Shown here: positions 20,977 to 32,978 of the stretch, piece by piece
Layout: every line of letters begins with the position of its first letter
How positions within the stretch are numbered: position 1 is the first letter of the stretch
Assembly: GCA_028571685.1 (NCBI GenBank)
Contig: CM053148.1
Span: forward strand, 83,102,001-83,166,000
From: Heterohyrax brucei
Lineage: Eukaryota > Chordata > Mammalia > Hyracoidea > Procaviidae
Direction: 5' to 3'
DNA: 64,000 bases
Notes under the pieces: generated by a model
Database searches by the model: none
Told to the model about the DNA's origin: nothing
Seen by the model: the letters and a program-made list of their open reading frames with translations, nothing else
Translations under genes and position numbers: made by a program

Positions 20977-21330
20977 TTAAATTGTGGTGTTGCAGATGAA
21001 TACTGCATATATCATGGACTACCAAAAGAATAAACAGATCTATCCTGGAAGAAGTGCAACCAGAGTGCTCCTTAGAATCGAAGATGACAAGACTACGTCT
21101 TACATATTTTCAGGAGGAGTCAATCCCTGGAGAAAGACATTATGCTTGCTAAAGCCAAGGACCAGTGCAAAAGAGTAAAACCTCTACAAGATGGACTGAC
21201 ACAGTGGACGCAACATTTTTGCTTAAGCATAAAAGCGATTGTTGTCCTAGCACAAGACTGAGTACTGTTTCATTCTGTTAAATCTAGGGTCTCCATGACT
21301 TGGAACTAACTCCGTGACACCTAACAACAA
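20977..21330 (+). mobile_element. RTE/BovB-type LINE 3' fragment
   Basis: Starts at GTGGTGTTGCAG, reads the C-terminal region (MDYQKNKQIYPGRSATRVLL...) and ends GACACCTAACAACAA. The sequence equivalent to the DAKMVRLHRTYFGHVF stretch seen at 28842-29210 is partly lost. Confidence 0.88.
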
Positions 21331-21499
21331 GTGGACCTCAACAAATCTTTTCCTACTGTGTCCTCTTCTTGCTTTCCCTCTAGGGATTCTAACTTAGACA
21401 ATCTAGGGTGAAGCCCAGAGACCCGTTTCTTTTTCCGAGTTCTCCGGGTTTAGGCAATGTCTTCTGTTGAGCGGCACTACCCGACACTGATCTGCATTT

Positions 21500-21965
21500 A
21501 CTGTCTTTGTCTTTTTATGTTTACATGATTCAAAACTATTTAGTGGGTCCCATTTCTGTAGGACAGAGTCAAAGTTTCATCTAAAGACATCTGGCCTTCA
21601 TTTCCATTTCACTTCATTTTTTTCCCAATCCTCTGGAGTATTTTGCATTTCAGTTATCTCTATCCCAAACACTCCTTCCACAGCCCAGCATTCACACCTT
21701 TACTCACATTTACCTGGGCCCTGACATCCTCCTCCGCCTTCTCTGGTTTCCTAAATTTTATCCACCCTTTGGATTCTAAATAAAACTCACACTCCCTCAC
21801 AAATCCACCTCTGACAGACATGGATTATGCAGATTCCTCCCTTCTCTGTACCGTCAGTGCCGCTGCCTTTGCTACTTCTAATCTGTCACTTTTCATACGT
21901 TGTGATAAATTCCCTTTTTGTTTGTTTCCTTTCAAAGATATTTCTGTGGTCTACCAGAATGCCCT
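21500..21965 (+). repeat. L2-like LINE remnant
   Basis: The pyrimidine-rich stretch (AAACACTCCTTCCACAG, ACTCACACTCCCTCACAAATC, CACCTCTGACAGAC) follows the order of an L2 3' region. It is very old and has no coding. Confidence 0.45.
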
Positions 21966-22011
21966 ATTAAGAATGTGCTTATGTGTTTGGCTGTAGTCAT
22001 GTTCACGCAAT

Positions 22012-22200
22012 ATACAAGGACTGCCAATTAAGTTCATGGACTCATCCAAGAAAAAGTGCTACATACTTCATTGCTGTGTATCACTACAGTCACTATGAAA
22101 ACACTCCCTTTGGGAAGCTGTGCACTGATGCCAGCACTTAGTCCACCTTTCAAAGTAATTTTGGAACTCTTTCTGGAATGGCCATCAGAGCCATCATGCT
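22012..22200 (-). mobile_element. mariner-type DNA transposon end
   Basis: GCCAATTAAGTTCATGGACTC is a terminal-repeat-like opening, followed by AAAGTGCTACATACTTC and ATGGCCATCAGAGCC, matching both arms of the 1913-2444 palindrome. Transposase coding has been lost. Confidence 0.7.
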
Positions 22201-23253
22201 ATACTGGGTTTATTCTCCTTTTTATTTGCTTGACTTTGAACTCTCTTTCTTTCCATATGTCAATATGGGTTTGACCAATGGCTTAGTACTACCATTTCCA
22301 AAAGGAATATTTTACAGAATGCTAATTCCTTAGGAAGGAAAGAGGTAGCACTGAGGGTTTAGGGAAAGTCTATGTTCAAATTCATTCTGAAACTGTTGGC
22401 TTACACAATGTAAAAGGATGCTCTTTAACTTGATGTCTTTAATATGTACATCACACTTCTTATAGGAACCAATAAAGATGTTAGCATTTCTTAGAACTTT
22501 TCAGAGTGTCTTGCAGACCGTTGTTGATCAGCATTATTACAAAGCAGGCCACTTTCTGCCAGAGTGACTCTGGTGATGAAGTGAAGATCCGTGACTTCTG
22601 TGCTAAGCTGCATCCAGTATGATTCTATAAATAATCGGCAGCTTCCCTACCTACATATAATTGACCCCTCAAATCACATGGAACTGCTTTTCGATCTAAA
22701 AAGCTCACTGGGTGTTATAATTGGTTCAGTGACTCACCAAGGAAAATTTGGTCAATGTCACATTTTTGAGGATTTACTGTGTGAAAAACAGCACGAGATG
22801 TTTCGGGAGTCCAAGTATAAACAGGACTTAATCCTTAGCCTTGAAGAGTTCGAGGACAGCCTGGGGTGACACTCTGGTAAACAGATGAAGAATCACACTT
22901 TATGATTAGTTCAAGTACAAAAGTGGGAACACAAACACATTACTGCAGGAACCCAAAGTCAGGATTTGGACCAGACTTTATTTCAGAGATGGGCAGTGGT
23001 TGGATCAGATGATACGTAGTAGACGACTCAGTCTGTTACCCAGCTCTCAAATTCTCTTTCTTCTTGAAGTTTTCAGGTCTGCCGTGACATGAACCATGAG
23101 AGCCAACCCTTGTAACAGTTAGTGGAACCAATGTGGGCTGAACGAATCGGCTTTGAACGTAGAGCCTCTGGTGGTTTATTAGTAAACAGTAGATTTGGAA
23201 GCTTGTATAGTTTCAGGGAATAATGCCATTGTTTTACTTCTTTGTCTTAGACT
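22201..23253. other. Unassigned stretch with a 92-codon open frame
   Basis: The plus-strand frame 22591-22869 (starts MTSVLSCIQYDS, ends LSLEEFEDSLG) is mildly acidic and has no domain I recognise. No convincing splice sites or start context surround it. Treated as chance. The rest is ordinary. Confidence 0.4.
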
Positions 23254-23725
23254 AGATTCTCTAGAAAGGCAAAGATAGAAGGACAGAGAGAGAGATTTAT
23301 TTCAAGGAAATGATTCACAAGATTGTCGAGGTAACAAGTCCCAAGTCATGATTTAGGTGTCAGCCTGGAGCCTTCTCCTGACTCTTGCAGCTGCAGGGGC
23401 TGATAAAGGCAAGACTACCAGGTAAGACGTCAGGTTGTTGGCTTATAGGCTGTGGAGGCTGATGCATCTCCAGGTCAGCGGTCAGTACAGCAGGCCATTG
23501 GCTCAGGAACCTGAGGTCAGATAATGAGGAGCTACATGCAGACCCCAGAGTGAGCAAAAGCCAGTGAGGTTTGCCAGAGTGTTTACATATATTTGATGGA
23601 AGCCACATCCCCAGGGAAACTCTCTTTACAACCAACTGACTGAACACAACAGAAAACATCATGAAGGTGATTAGATTACATTGCAGAATGGAGGCTAACT
23701 ACATCAGTACATACCCAGTAAATTA
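23254..23725 (-). mobile_element. LTR-like fossil, family B, fullest copy
   Basis: Begins at about GTCTTAGACTAGATTCTCTAG and contains GATTTATTTCAAGGAAATG, GCCTTCTCCTGACTC and CTTCATGATG-type sequence. Two other pieces (14207/16315 and 18170) share its order. A reversed LTR is the best reading. Family and class are unnamed. Confidence 0.5.
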
Positions 23726-24115
23726 CACAATGACACGACTGCCAGAGTACTTATTATTTACTACTACAAAACCACTAAGATTCATGGCCCAGCCAGGCAG
23801 CATACAACTTTTATTATCACAGCTACGCCAAGTCAGATGCAGGTGGATCAAAAGTTCGGTTCAAAGAAAAAAAATAGAGTGATGTTGCACCTCAGAAGAA
23901 GATAACACTGATAACTCTTTGAGATAGATAACACAGCCTCAAAGAGTCAGAATGGGGAAGTAGTCACAAATTGTGATGGCTTTTAAATTCTCAGTACCAG
24001 CTCTTATGAAGCCTGATTATATTTTGTTTACTTAGATTCTGTGAAACGCTCCAGAATGAACCTCTTTTACCTTAAGAATTTCTGTTCTTAATAATTTAGC
24101 CATCCCTATGGCTAT
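23726..24115. other. Unassigned non-coding stretch
   Basis: No recognised element. Confidence 0.45.
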
Positions 24116-24295
24116 TGGAAACCCTGGTGGCGTAATGGTTAAGGACTATGTCTGCTAACAAAAAGGTCAGCAGTTCGGGCCCTCCATGTGCTCCTTGGGA
24201 ACTCTAAGGAGCAATTCTACCCTGTTCTAGAGGGTCTCTATGAGTTGGAATCAACGTAACGGTGGTAGCTTTGTTTTGTTTTGTTTTGGTTGGTT
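24116..24295 (+). repeat. Afrotherian SINE, short form (first of four in a row)
   Basis: GGAAACCCTGGTGGCGTAATGG, one of the least diverged heads in the window. Tail expanded to (TTTTG)n. Confidence 0.95.
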
Positions 24296-24302
24296 ATCAC
24301 CA

Positions 24303-24455
24303 GAGCCCTGGTGGCGCCATGATTCGGAGCTCAGCTGCTAACCAAAAGCCCAGCAGTCGCAGTCTACCAGCCTTTCCTTGGAAACCCTAGGGGCAGTTCT
24401 GCTCTGTCCTGTATGGTTGCTATGAGTCAAAATTGGCTGAAGAGCAATGGAATTC
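24303..24455 (+). repeat. Afrotherian SINE, short form (second in row)
   Basis: GAGCCCTGGTGGCGCCATG head, AGCTCAGCTGCTAACCAAAAG, tail stops at GAAGAGCAATGG. Confidence 0.93.
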
Positions 24456-24469
24456 ATACAGCTGACCTA

Positions 24470-24668
24470 ACACCCCTGGCTGCATGTGGTTAAAACACTT
24501 GACTGCTAACTAAACACAAAGGTCACTGCTTGGAACCTATCAGTTGCTCCACGTAATGAGATATCTGCTTCCATAAAAATTCACAGCATTAGGAAAGCTA
24601 TGGAAGCTCTACTACATCCTATAGCGTTGTTATGAATACAGCTTGACTTGGCAGCACTGGGTTTTTGG
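24470..24668 (+). repeat. Afrotherian SINE, long form (third in row)
   Basis: CACCCCTGGCTGCATGTGG head. The extra module ATATCTGCTTCCATAAAAATT is present. Tail CAGCACTGGGTTTTTGG. Confidence 0.9.
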
Positions 24669-24850
24669 TTAACATGCTTGGTCAATAACTGATAGATTAA
24701 CAGTGGAGTCCATCCAGAAGCACATTGGAAGAAAGGCCTGGCAATCTACCACTGAAAAAATCAGCCATTGAAAACCCTATGGAGCATATTGGTGCTCTGA
24801 CAGACACAAGGTCACTAAGACTCAAAATTGACTCAGTGGCAGTCAGTACC
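24669..24850 (+). repeat. RTE-body SINE fragment (fourth in row)
   Basis: GAAAGGCCTGGCAATCTACC, AAAATCAGCCATTGAAAACC and the tail ATTGACTCAGTGGCAGTCAG. Confidence 0.8.
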
Positions 24851-26204
24851 TAAGGAAAGATAAGATGAAAAGTACATTTGAAATTGTGCAGAATAAAATT
24901 TGGGGAAGTGTGAGTTACACTGGCTAAATATTTTTATGGTTAAATAGTCTTGATTCCAGTGCCCCCTTTGGAGATTTGTTAACTAAATCTTATTGCTCTT
25001 ATTGCTTTGTTCTTCGTAACACAGCAGAAATGATTTAATTAGATTCAATAAGATAGTGGCAGTGAGTGTTAAAGTTCTAGAAAGAACTAGCCAAATGTTA
25101 ATTTAAGAACAGTCTATCTAGGAGAGGTGGAAGAAAGAACAGGATGACTGCTTCATACAGCACAAGGATGAATCCCAGATGACACCAACTTTTTGTTACT
25201 AAATAGTCAAGAGTAGTCATTATATCATCCCTCCTCATTTTCCCCAAGTGGCTCTTTTGAAAGACCTGCAGTATACCAACAGGCTATTGCCAAAAACAAA
25301 AAAAAATTAAGAACTCTCATCCCCTACCTGAACTGAGAGTCTAAGATATATCATTTGGTTTGATACCAACACAGTGACCTAAGAGGTAATATTGTTCTCT
25401 CTCTTGGATCCAGGTTTCAGTATTGACCTTTATAAAGTCAGCCACGGCCTTCCCCCAGGATGGAATACCTGCCTCGGTTTCTTTCCTTAGACCCAGTCAG
25501 CTGCCTTTTCCCTAACTGCAGTATGTGGATGAACAACTTGCCCTGTATTGCCCTTTGCCTTCCAGGAAATGGAGTCTTTTGAAGTATTATCTCTGTGTCC
25601 TGGACCCTCCTAATGTAGCATAGACCACTAGACGACAGCCTCAAACTTCAAAGTCACCTTCAACCTCAGAGCAAGTGTTTGAATTGCACAATGAAATCTT
25701 AAAACTCAAGCACTGCTTGTTGGAGTAATCTCTGTAATTAAAAAATAAAAAAAGTGTGTTCTTGGCTTAGTTGGTCAAATGGCTGCTGAATAAGTAGAAC
25801 GTTGCTTAAATTTACAGAGTTCAGTTTCCAAATTACAGATTGTGGGAGTCACCTGGATCATGAGCCTGCTGCCATGCCACGCAGCTGTCTATGCAACAAA
25901 TACTCACGATAGCACAGCTTTCTTTTTCCCCTTGCTGCCGTGCCTCTCCTCCCAGGTGTGTATAAAACAACAGTCACTGAGTAAACTCCGTATGTGTCGG
26001 AGCACAACTGTGTGCCACAGGATTTTCAACGCCTGATTTTTTGGGAAGTAGATCACCAAGGATTTCATCCAAGATGATTCTGCTTAAACTCAAACCTCCA
26101 AACTTTTATTTTATTTTTTGGTTATCCAGAGACTGTATTAAGAGTTTGCACCAGCCAGAGATTCTAGAGTGTGTTTAGCACCACAAAAAAAAAAGATGGT
26201 AACA
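24851..26204. other. Unassigned non-coding stretch
   Basis: No recognised element. Short frames at 25438-25644 (minus) and 25842-26036 (plus) show no motif or splice context. Confidence 0.45.
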
Positions 26205-26395
26205 TTTGTCGTACACTCATGTGGGTCAGATACTGGTCTAAGTACTCAAGGTTTATTGTAAAAGACATTGATTTCACCATACTCATTCTTCACATAAGGA
26301 AACTGAGGGATGGAGAGATTAAACAACTTGCACAAGCGTTACCTAGGTAGGAAACAGCAGGACCAAAATTGGAATCTAGGGTATTGGACAAGAAC
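26205..26395 (-). repeat. MIR SINE (ancient)
   Basis: Reversed MIR core: CACATAAGGAAACTGAGGG, GGAGAGATTAAACAACTTGC. Shared by all mammals and over 100 million years old. Confidence 0.8.
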
Positions 26396-26639
26396 GTTTA
26401 TGTTTCTCACTACAGTAACATATTCTAGCTTTCACCTCACTGTTCTTCTGCTCTCGTACTCCAAAGACATTGCTTTGCTAAGTTGAAGAATCTCAAAATA
26501 GAAAAGGAAGGTTGTGGAAGGCTACAGCAGTAGAAAATAAGCTGCATTGTACTCCAGTTGCACATACGTGTGTGTATATATATCTTTCTTCTAATTGGAG
26601 TTCTAGAGGCCAAGTAGGTAAGAGTTACAGTGAGTTACA

Positions 26640-26768
26640 GCTACTGCTGCTAATCAAAAGGTAGGCAGTCTGAATCCACCAGATGCTCCTTGGAAACTTT
26701 ATGGAGCAGTTTTACTGTCCATAGGTTGGAATCAATTTGATTGCAACAGGTTGGATTTTGTTTTGTTC
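26640..26768 (+). repeat. Afrotherian SINE, head damaged
   Basis: TGCTGCTAATCAAAAGGTAGG, ATCCACCAGATGCTCCTTGG. Tail is TTTTGTTTTGTT. Confidence 0.88.
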
Positions 26769-28226
26769 CTTTAATTACTAACAAAACAATGACAGGTTGG
26801 TTTCATTCTAAGCTATTTATCTTCATTTACTGAAATATTGAAAGATGCAATTTGTTGTGATTTCTTAAACACTTATTAGATCTGTTATAATTTACTTTCT
26901 AAATTTTCATCCCATGTCTATATGTTTTTGTTTTCCTGCCATGATTAAATAGAATTAAAATAATCATTTTTCTCTTAGGCCTTGTAAAGAAAAAAATATT
27001 CTCATCAGCAAAAGAAAAAAGATCCCCACATCTGGGCTCTGTAAGCTGCATGCACTATTGGTGGCGACATCGTCTCTTGATTGGAAGAACTGTTCACTAC
27101 TGTCAGTATTTATGTATGTCTGTATGTTTGCTCAAATAAGAATCAGCTGCTAGAGATTTAAGAAATCTATTCTAAAAGGCATATTCCTTAATTTGTTTTG
27201 AATCATATCTTACTTATGTACTTGCACACACACACACATACACATGCACACAGGTACTAAGTAAATATTATTGAGTTATAATATTGGTTTAAATATTTAT
27301 GTGACCTTGTCAGAAATGAAATTCAGATGTAGAAGAGACTTTTTAAAATGAGCTATGCTACCCTCATGTTTAATACATTTGGGAACTAAAGCCCAGAAAT
27401 GGTAAGTGATTTTTCCAGTATGAAATGCCTAATGGATCCAGAAACCAAGACAATACCCCAGTCTGTCACCAACCTCACATCATAGGGAGCCTGGTGCTTA
27501 GTAGGAAAGCAATAAGTTGTAAAGGTATTATTTCTCTGTCTCGTAAGCTTCTTTCTGAACCCCTTTCTTAACCACAAACTAACTCAAGATTTCAAAACAG
27601 ACATAGAAACCAGTCTCCACTTTCCTAAAAAATGGCCAAAAATCATGTCAGTAACAAATGTGCCCAGGGTGGTAAGAATGTAGGCTAGACAGACTGTGTC
27701 TTTACTGCAGCAAACAGCTGGATGAAAACTGGATGAAGAAAAAAAAAATAGCTCGAATTTCCAGACGTTTGCTACAGGTCTTCAAATAACTGAATGAAAA
27801 TGTAGTTTGCATTCTAACGTTCACATGAGCAACATCTCTGAAAAGCTATTTTTTTTACAAGTTGTAATACATGGAGGCATTTAAAGAAATTATCCAACAC
27901 ATAAATGATATCTTGTTAGCATTTTATCAATTTTTCCTTTTAAATCACTTTACTAAACCTTAGATAAACACAGGACTGCATATGAATCAATTGTGTTATT
28001 TACTGGGGGAAAAATGTAAGTTAGAACAAAATGTCCTGGAGTCCCAATTTTGAAATAGGTTTATTCATTCAATCATTCCATGTAATTGTGATTACTAACC
28101 ACCAGGAAAAAATGAATCATTACCCAAGAGACATCATCTAGAGACCTAATCTTCTTAAACAAAATTATTTGAAAGTACTGTCATCTTGACAATACTTAAA
28201 TTTACATACTGTACCAAATGTTTCTG
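26769..28226. other. Unassigned AT-rich stretch
   Basis: Includes a CA run at about 27227-27252. No exon-like or repeat signal I can support. Confidence 0.5.
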
Positions 28227-29242
28227 TAAAATGGGAATTCTGGAACACTTAACTGTGATTTTAAGGAATCTGTGTGTAGATCAAGAAGCAGTCATGTGAA
28301 CAGAACAAGGGGAAATTGCATGGTTTAAAGTCAATAAAGGTATGTGTTAGGGTTGTATCCTTTCACCTTACCTTTCCAATCTGTATGCTGAGCAAATAAT
28401 CCAAGAAACTGGATTATACAAAGAAGAACAAGGCATCAGGATTGGAGGATGACTCATTAACAATCTGCATTACACAGACAACACCATCTTACTTTCTGGA
28501 AGTAAAGAAGATTTGAAAACTTTACTGATCAAGATCAAGGACCACAGCCTTCAGTATGGATTGCACCTCATCATCAAGGAAACAAAAATCCTCACAACTG
28601 GGCCAGTAAGCAACAACATCATAAATGGAGAAAGAAAATGGATTTCATTTTACCTGACTCCATAATCAATGCCCATGGAGGCAGCAGTCAAGAAATCAAA
28701 AGACGCATTGCACTGGGAAAATCTGCTGCAAAGGATCTCTTTAAAGTATTGAAAAGTAAAGATGTCACATTGAAGACTAAAGCATGCCTGACTCAAGTCA
28801 TAGTACTCTCAATAGTATCATATGCATGAGAAAGCTGCATAATGATGAAAGAAGACAGAAGAAGAATTGTTACCTTTGAATTGTGTTGGAGAAGAATGTT
28901 GAGTGTACCATGGACTGCCAAAAGAACAAACAGACCTGTTCTGGATGAAGAACAACCAGAGTGCTTTCTGGATGCAAAGATGGTGAGACTGCATCGTACA
29001 TACTTTGGACATGTTTTCAGGAAGGATCAATCCCTGGAGAAGTCCATCATGCTTCATAGAGTGAAGGGTCAGCGAAAAAGAGGAAGACTCTCAATGAGAT
29101 GGATTGACACAGCAGTCACAGCTACGGACTTAAGCATGACATCTATTGTGGGCATCACACAAGACCACGTAGTGTTTCATTCTGTTGTTCATAGGGTCGC
29201 TGTGAGTTAGAGCCAACTCAACAGCACTTAACAACAACAACA
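28227..29242 (+). mobile_element. RTE/BovB-type LINE, 1-kb 5'-truncated copy with target-site duplication
   Basis: Starts within the reverse transcriptase (ATGGGAATTCTGGAACAC at 28231). Codes in pieces for the palm-to-C-terminal region: LHYTDNTILLSG at about 28470 (YADD motif decayed), IKRRIALGKSAAKDLFKVLK, then RTYFGHVFRKDQSLEK and a basic stretch GQRKRGRLSMRWID, the conserved C-terminal part of RTE ORF2. The 3' end is CACTTAACAACAACAACAAC. Flanked by a 14-base direct repeat (28213-28226 and 29243-29256, 12 of 14 match). Stops break the frame, so it is inactive. Confidence 0.95.
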
Positions 29243-29279
29243 ACCAAATATTTATGCTTGAACCTTTCCATAAATTACC

Positions 29280-29342
29280 CAGATGACAATACCCAGTGCT
29301 GTCAAGTTGGATCTGACTCATGGCTACCCTAGAGGCCATGAT
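29280..29342 (-). repeat. Afrotherian SINE tail fragment
   Basis: CCCAGTGCTGTCAAGTTGG, GACTCATGGCTACCC. Truncated after about 60 bases. Confidence 0.8.
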
Positions 29343-30314
29343 GACAATATTTCTCTAATAAATAAGCAGGTGTTTGCTTCGATAATTGTGGAAACCAATA
29401 TATGCATAAATCAAAACATTATTGGGAAAATGTTATGATTAAATTTCAACAATCCAGTCTCTAGACAACTAGAGTTGATTGTATTATCCCTTTTCTTTTT
29501 CAGTGTGACTAGCTCATTAGGGGCTTATACTGTTGATAGTAAATATAGAAGAAAATTTTACACTGAAGTTTAGAGCTTGGTGTTGAGTGGCACCTTTAGC
29601 ATCAGAGAACAACAGTAGCAGTCACTTGAGAACTCCACCAATCATGTCAGGAGACACTAAGCTGTAGACGGCCGTTATTTCTCCTCTGTTATCACAGACT
29701 CTCTAACTAGTTAGGTGTTAGCAGTCACTTGCAACACTAAAGACAATAAGACTTAGCTGAGTTGAGAAGGACCCATGCAAAAGCAACTCATTCCCACCAG
29801 ACTTTGTTTACTTGTTTTATTTGAAAATAAATAATTCAGCCTCCTAACACTTTATATTTTTTAACAACAGTAGAATGGAAAGAAAAAATCAAGCGTTCAT
29901 CATTTGTCAGGATCAGCTTAATAGCTGTTATTTACATTTAAGTTTACAAGTTAATATGATAAAAGAACTAATGAAAATCCAAAACATAAGGTCAACTTTG
30001 TCTTTCCAAAATGTACATGTGGACACGTGTAATGTTGCCAACAGCTTTTAAAGAAAACAAAAACAGTAGCAAGAAGAGATGAAAGACAGTAAATGTAGTC
30101 ATTAGTAGAGTGGTTACTTCAATAAAGAGATAAGACTGATTTTCAACAATAGTTAGTAATAAATCACAAGCTGTTAGAGAGGCATTGTTTTGGAATCAAA
30201 ATCAACACTATGTTCTTATATAGCAGGTACAGATTTAGTGATTTATGGTTATCTCCCATCCATCTCCCTTCCTGATCAGCGTACTTTGACATTGACAGTT
30301 ATCTTAGTAAACAT
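29343..30314. other. Unassigned AT-rich stretch
   Basis: Nothing recognised. Confidence 0.5.
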
Positions 30315-30470
30315 GAGGAAACGCTGCTGGTATAGTGAATATGTGCTATATCTGCTAACCAAAAGGTCAGCAGTTCAAATCTGCCAGGCACTTCTTGAAA
30401 ACTCTATGGAGCAGTTCTACCATGTTCCCCGTGAGCCAGAATCAACTTGACAGTAGAGGATTTGGTTTTG
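30315..30470 (+). repeat. Afrotherian SINE, short form
   Basis: GAGGAAACGCTGCTGGTATAG head, AAGGTCAGCAGTTCAAATC, tail GGATTTGGTTTTG. Confidence 0.93.
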
Positions 30471-30519
30471 TGTGGGGAATCAAAATAACGAAATTCACTT
30501 CTGGCTCTGTAAACAAACC

Positions 30520-30682
30520 AACAAGCACCAAATCCTTTGCCGTCAAGTTAATTCAGACTCACAGTAATGTTGCAAGACAGAATATAACTGCCCCATAGGG
30601 TTTCCAAGGAGCAGTCGGTGAATTCCAGTGGCTGACCTTTTGGTAAGAAGCCCTGCTCTCAAGCACTGTACCACCAGGGTTC
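30520..30682 (-). repeat. Afrotherian SINE, short form
   Basis: AAGCACCAAATCCTTTGCCG at the left, CCCCATAGGGTTTCCAAGG in the middle, GTACCACCAGGGTTC at the right. Confidence 0.93.
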
Positions 30683-30710
30683 TGCTGTTGCCATATTCCA
30701 CCCCCAAAGA

Positions 30711-30872
30711 AGACCAATACCACTGTTATCAAGCCAGTGCAGACTCATAGCAACCCAAAGGGACAGAGCAGAACTGGCTCATAGGCTTGCCAGGGAATGA
30801 CTGGTGGATTTGAGCGGACAGTCATTTGGTCGGCAGCAAAGCCCTTAACCACGGCACCACCAGGCTGCTCTG
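30711..30872 (-). repeat. Afrotherian SINE, short form
   Basis: Second reversed copy in succession: GACCAATACCACTGTTATC at the left, CCTTAACCACGGCACCACC at the right. Confidence 0.93.
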
Positions 30873-31119
30873 GCTCTACAGAAATACACAGTCCAGTCCT
30901 TTTGAACCAAGTGCTTTCCAAAGCACAAACCAAAAACTGTTTTCAACAAATGTATTTTTTTCTCGGAGATCCCCCTAAAGATTTAAAAATCCCTTAACTG
31001 CACCGGTAAAGTCCTTCAATAAATACTGTTAGGATAAATGAGGCTCTGGCATCATACAGGTTAAAAAAGAAAATGATTATACCGTCTCAATGTATATTTA
31101 TCCCACTTATCATCCCCAG

Positions 31120-31255
31120 GAAACCCTAGTGGGTAATAGGAAAATGCTGAACGATCAACCATCGGAATCCACCACGTGTTATTTGGAGACTCCGTGGGCC
31201 CAGTTACACTCTGTCTTCAGGATTACCATGAGTCAGAATGGCAATGATTGTTTTC
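31120..31255 (+). repeat. Afrotherian SINE, diverged
   Basis: GGAAACCCTAGTGGGTAATAG head with the middle shortened, GAGTCAGAATGGCAATG in the tail. Confidence 0.85.
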
Positions 31256-32783
31256 CTTTTTTGCCCTTGTGTAAAAACAGTTCCTAAGTGGCTGAAATAA
31301 ACTAGCTGTCTTAATATTAAGCAGATGTTCCACAAACAACATTGCTCTGGAGAGTCTAAATGCAACTTGAGTTTTCTAAGAACGAATATTTGTCCAGTTT
31401 CCCCATCTTAGTTTTGAGACTTATTAACTCAAGTCTGCATAACAGAGACAAGTTTGAGTCCTGGTCCTATTTCTAAAACTTTGAAACACATCAAACATTA
31501 ACTTTATCTCCACGAGCACTGACGTATCTATCCCATCATCAAACTCTCTTTGAAGATCTACTAGGTCACTTGATAGGCAGAAAGGACACTAAATAAAAGT
31601 GGCAGTGACTGAAATTGCATTGGCCTAAGTTACTTCTTCCACATGCCAGAAACAGTGCCTGAAAAACAAAAATCCATTGCATGTGATCGCTTTTTCTTTC
31701 CTTTCTTTCTATCTTGTTATTTTGTTTTGTTAAGTGTTAAGCAGACTCCAGAAGGTGCTTGTTAAAGACTCTACCAGATGTATCACTTCAGGTCAGCATT
31801 CAAAATGCAGCAGGTGCATTTTGTCAAATTGTCAAATTACCTTACAAAGCAGAGTGGAAGAGTCTGCAGGACAAATCTCAGGACAGGAGATTTTTGTCAG
31901 GGAAGAACTATCTAAAGGCAGTCAGTCCTACTGAAAGTAGACTGTGAGAAGTCCTCAGTTTAAAGACTTTTGTAGATTCAGAAGTACAGCACCCAGATCA
32001 GGTGCTCTGAGCACTTTTGAAGAGAATTCTGTCCAATCAATAAATATTTATATGCAGAACACAGATGTGTGTGTGTTTTCATGTGCATGTTTACAAACAC
32101 ATGCATATTTTAAAAAAACAGGGTTAAATAAACAAAAAAAAAACTATATAGCCTAAGAGTTCACAATTCCAGGTTGGGTGGAAAGCAACTGCATAATGGA
32201 CAAGGAACCCATCCACAACCCAGATTCAAACAATAGAAGCACAGGAGGAAAGAAAAAAAAAAAGAACTAATTTTGACTTATGGAAAAAAGGAACATTTAA
32301 TAAAAGGCATTTGAATTAGATCGTGGAGCAAGTGTATGATGAGGAAAATAAACAAGCCAGAAAGCAAAAGATGAGACAAAACAAGAGAAGCAAAATGGCA
32401 AGGTATGGAAAAACCTGAGTGATGAAGAGCCCGAGGCGAAAGGTGAGGGGAACGCGCCGAAGTCGGACTAGGAGGTCAGGCTTGGGCTTCGAAGCAGCTT
32501 GTACGCTGTTGCGAACTTGCAGTGTGCTGAAGAGGATGAGCGTGAAGACTCATCACAGGTTTCTCGATCTGGCGGACAGGACGTAACCTAACGAGACACT
32601 GAGTCCACAACAGCGTCTCCAGGCCGCACATACACGGCAGTGAGTGGGACACAGCGGCCACCAAGGGCAAAGGATAAGTGGGAACATTTTACAACAGTTC
32701 CAATGACAGAAGGCAGCAGCTTTTTGACCTGAACTGGAGATGAAAAAGAAACACTTCAAAGGAAGAGTCAAAGCAAAAGCCAC
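31256..32783. other. Unassigned stretch with a CpG-rich patch
   Basis: Mostly AT-rich. From about 32430 to 32670 CpGs are dense (AACGCGCCGAAGTCGG, CGATCTGGCGGACAGG). Frames there are short and lack motifs. The patch could be a decaying old repeat or a small regulatory element. Confidence 0.4.
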
Positions 32784-32978
32784 TGTCCCTGAGTCCATTC
32801 TGTTCTGACTCATAATGATCCTAAAGGACACGGAAGACTTTCCAAGGCTGTAAATGTTTATAGAAGCAGACTCTCACATCTGTCCCTCGGGGATTGCCTG
32901 ATGGGCTCAAATGGGTTCAAACCACCAAACTTCTGTTTAGCAGGGAGCATTTTAACCTCTGTATTACCGGTGCTCCTG
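32784..32978 (-). repeat. Afrotherian SINE, long form
   Basis: CTGAGTCCATTCTGTTCTGAC tail. The module TTTATAGAAGCAGACTCTC...ACATCTGTCCC is at about 32858-32884. Head ATTACCGGTGCTCC. Confidence 0.9.

Noticed and set aside
22591-22869. 92-codon open frame, plus strand.
   Set aside because: No domain, no clear start context or splice borders, and a length expected by chance in this much sequence.
15190-28490. Two RTE copies (15200 and 28470) both read YTDN where the active motif is YADD, suggesting a non-autonomous subfamily with a dead polymerase.
   Set aside because: Both changes are CG to CA, the expected decay of methylated CpG in a TACGCAGACGAC-type ancestor, so independent parallel decay explains them.
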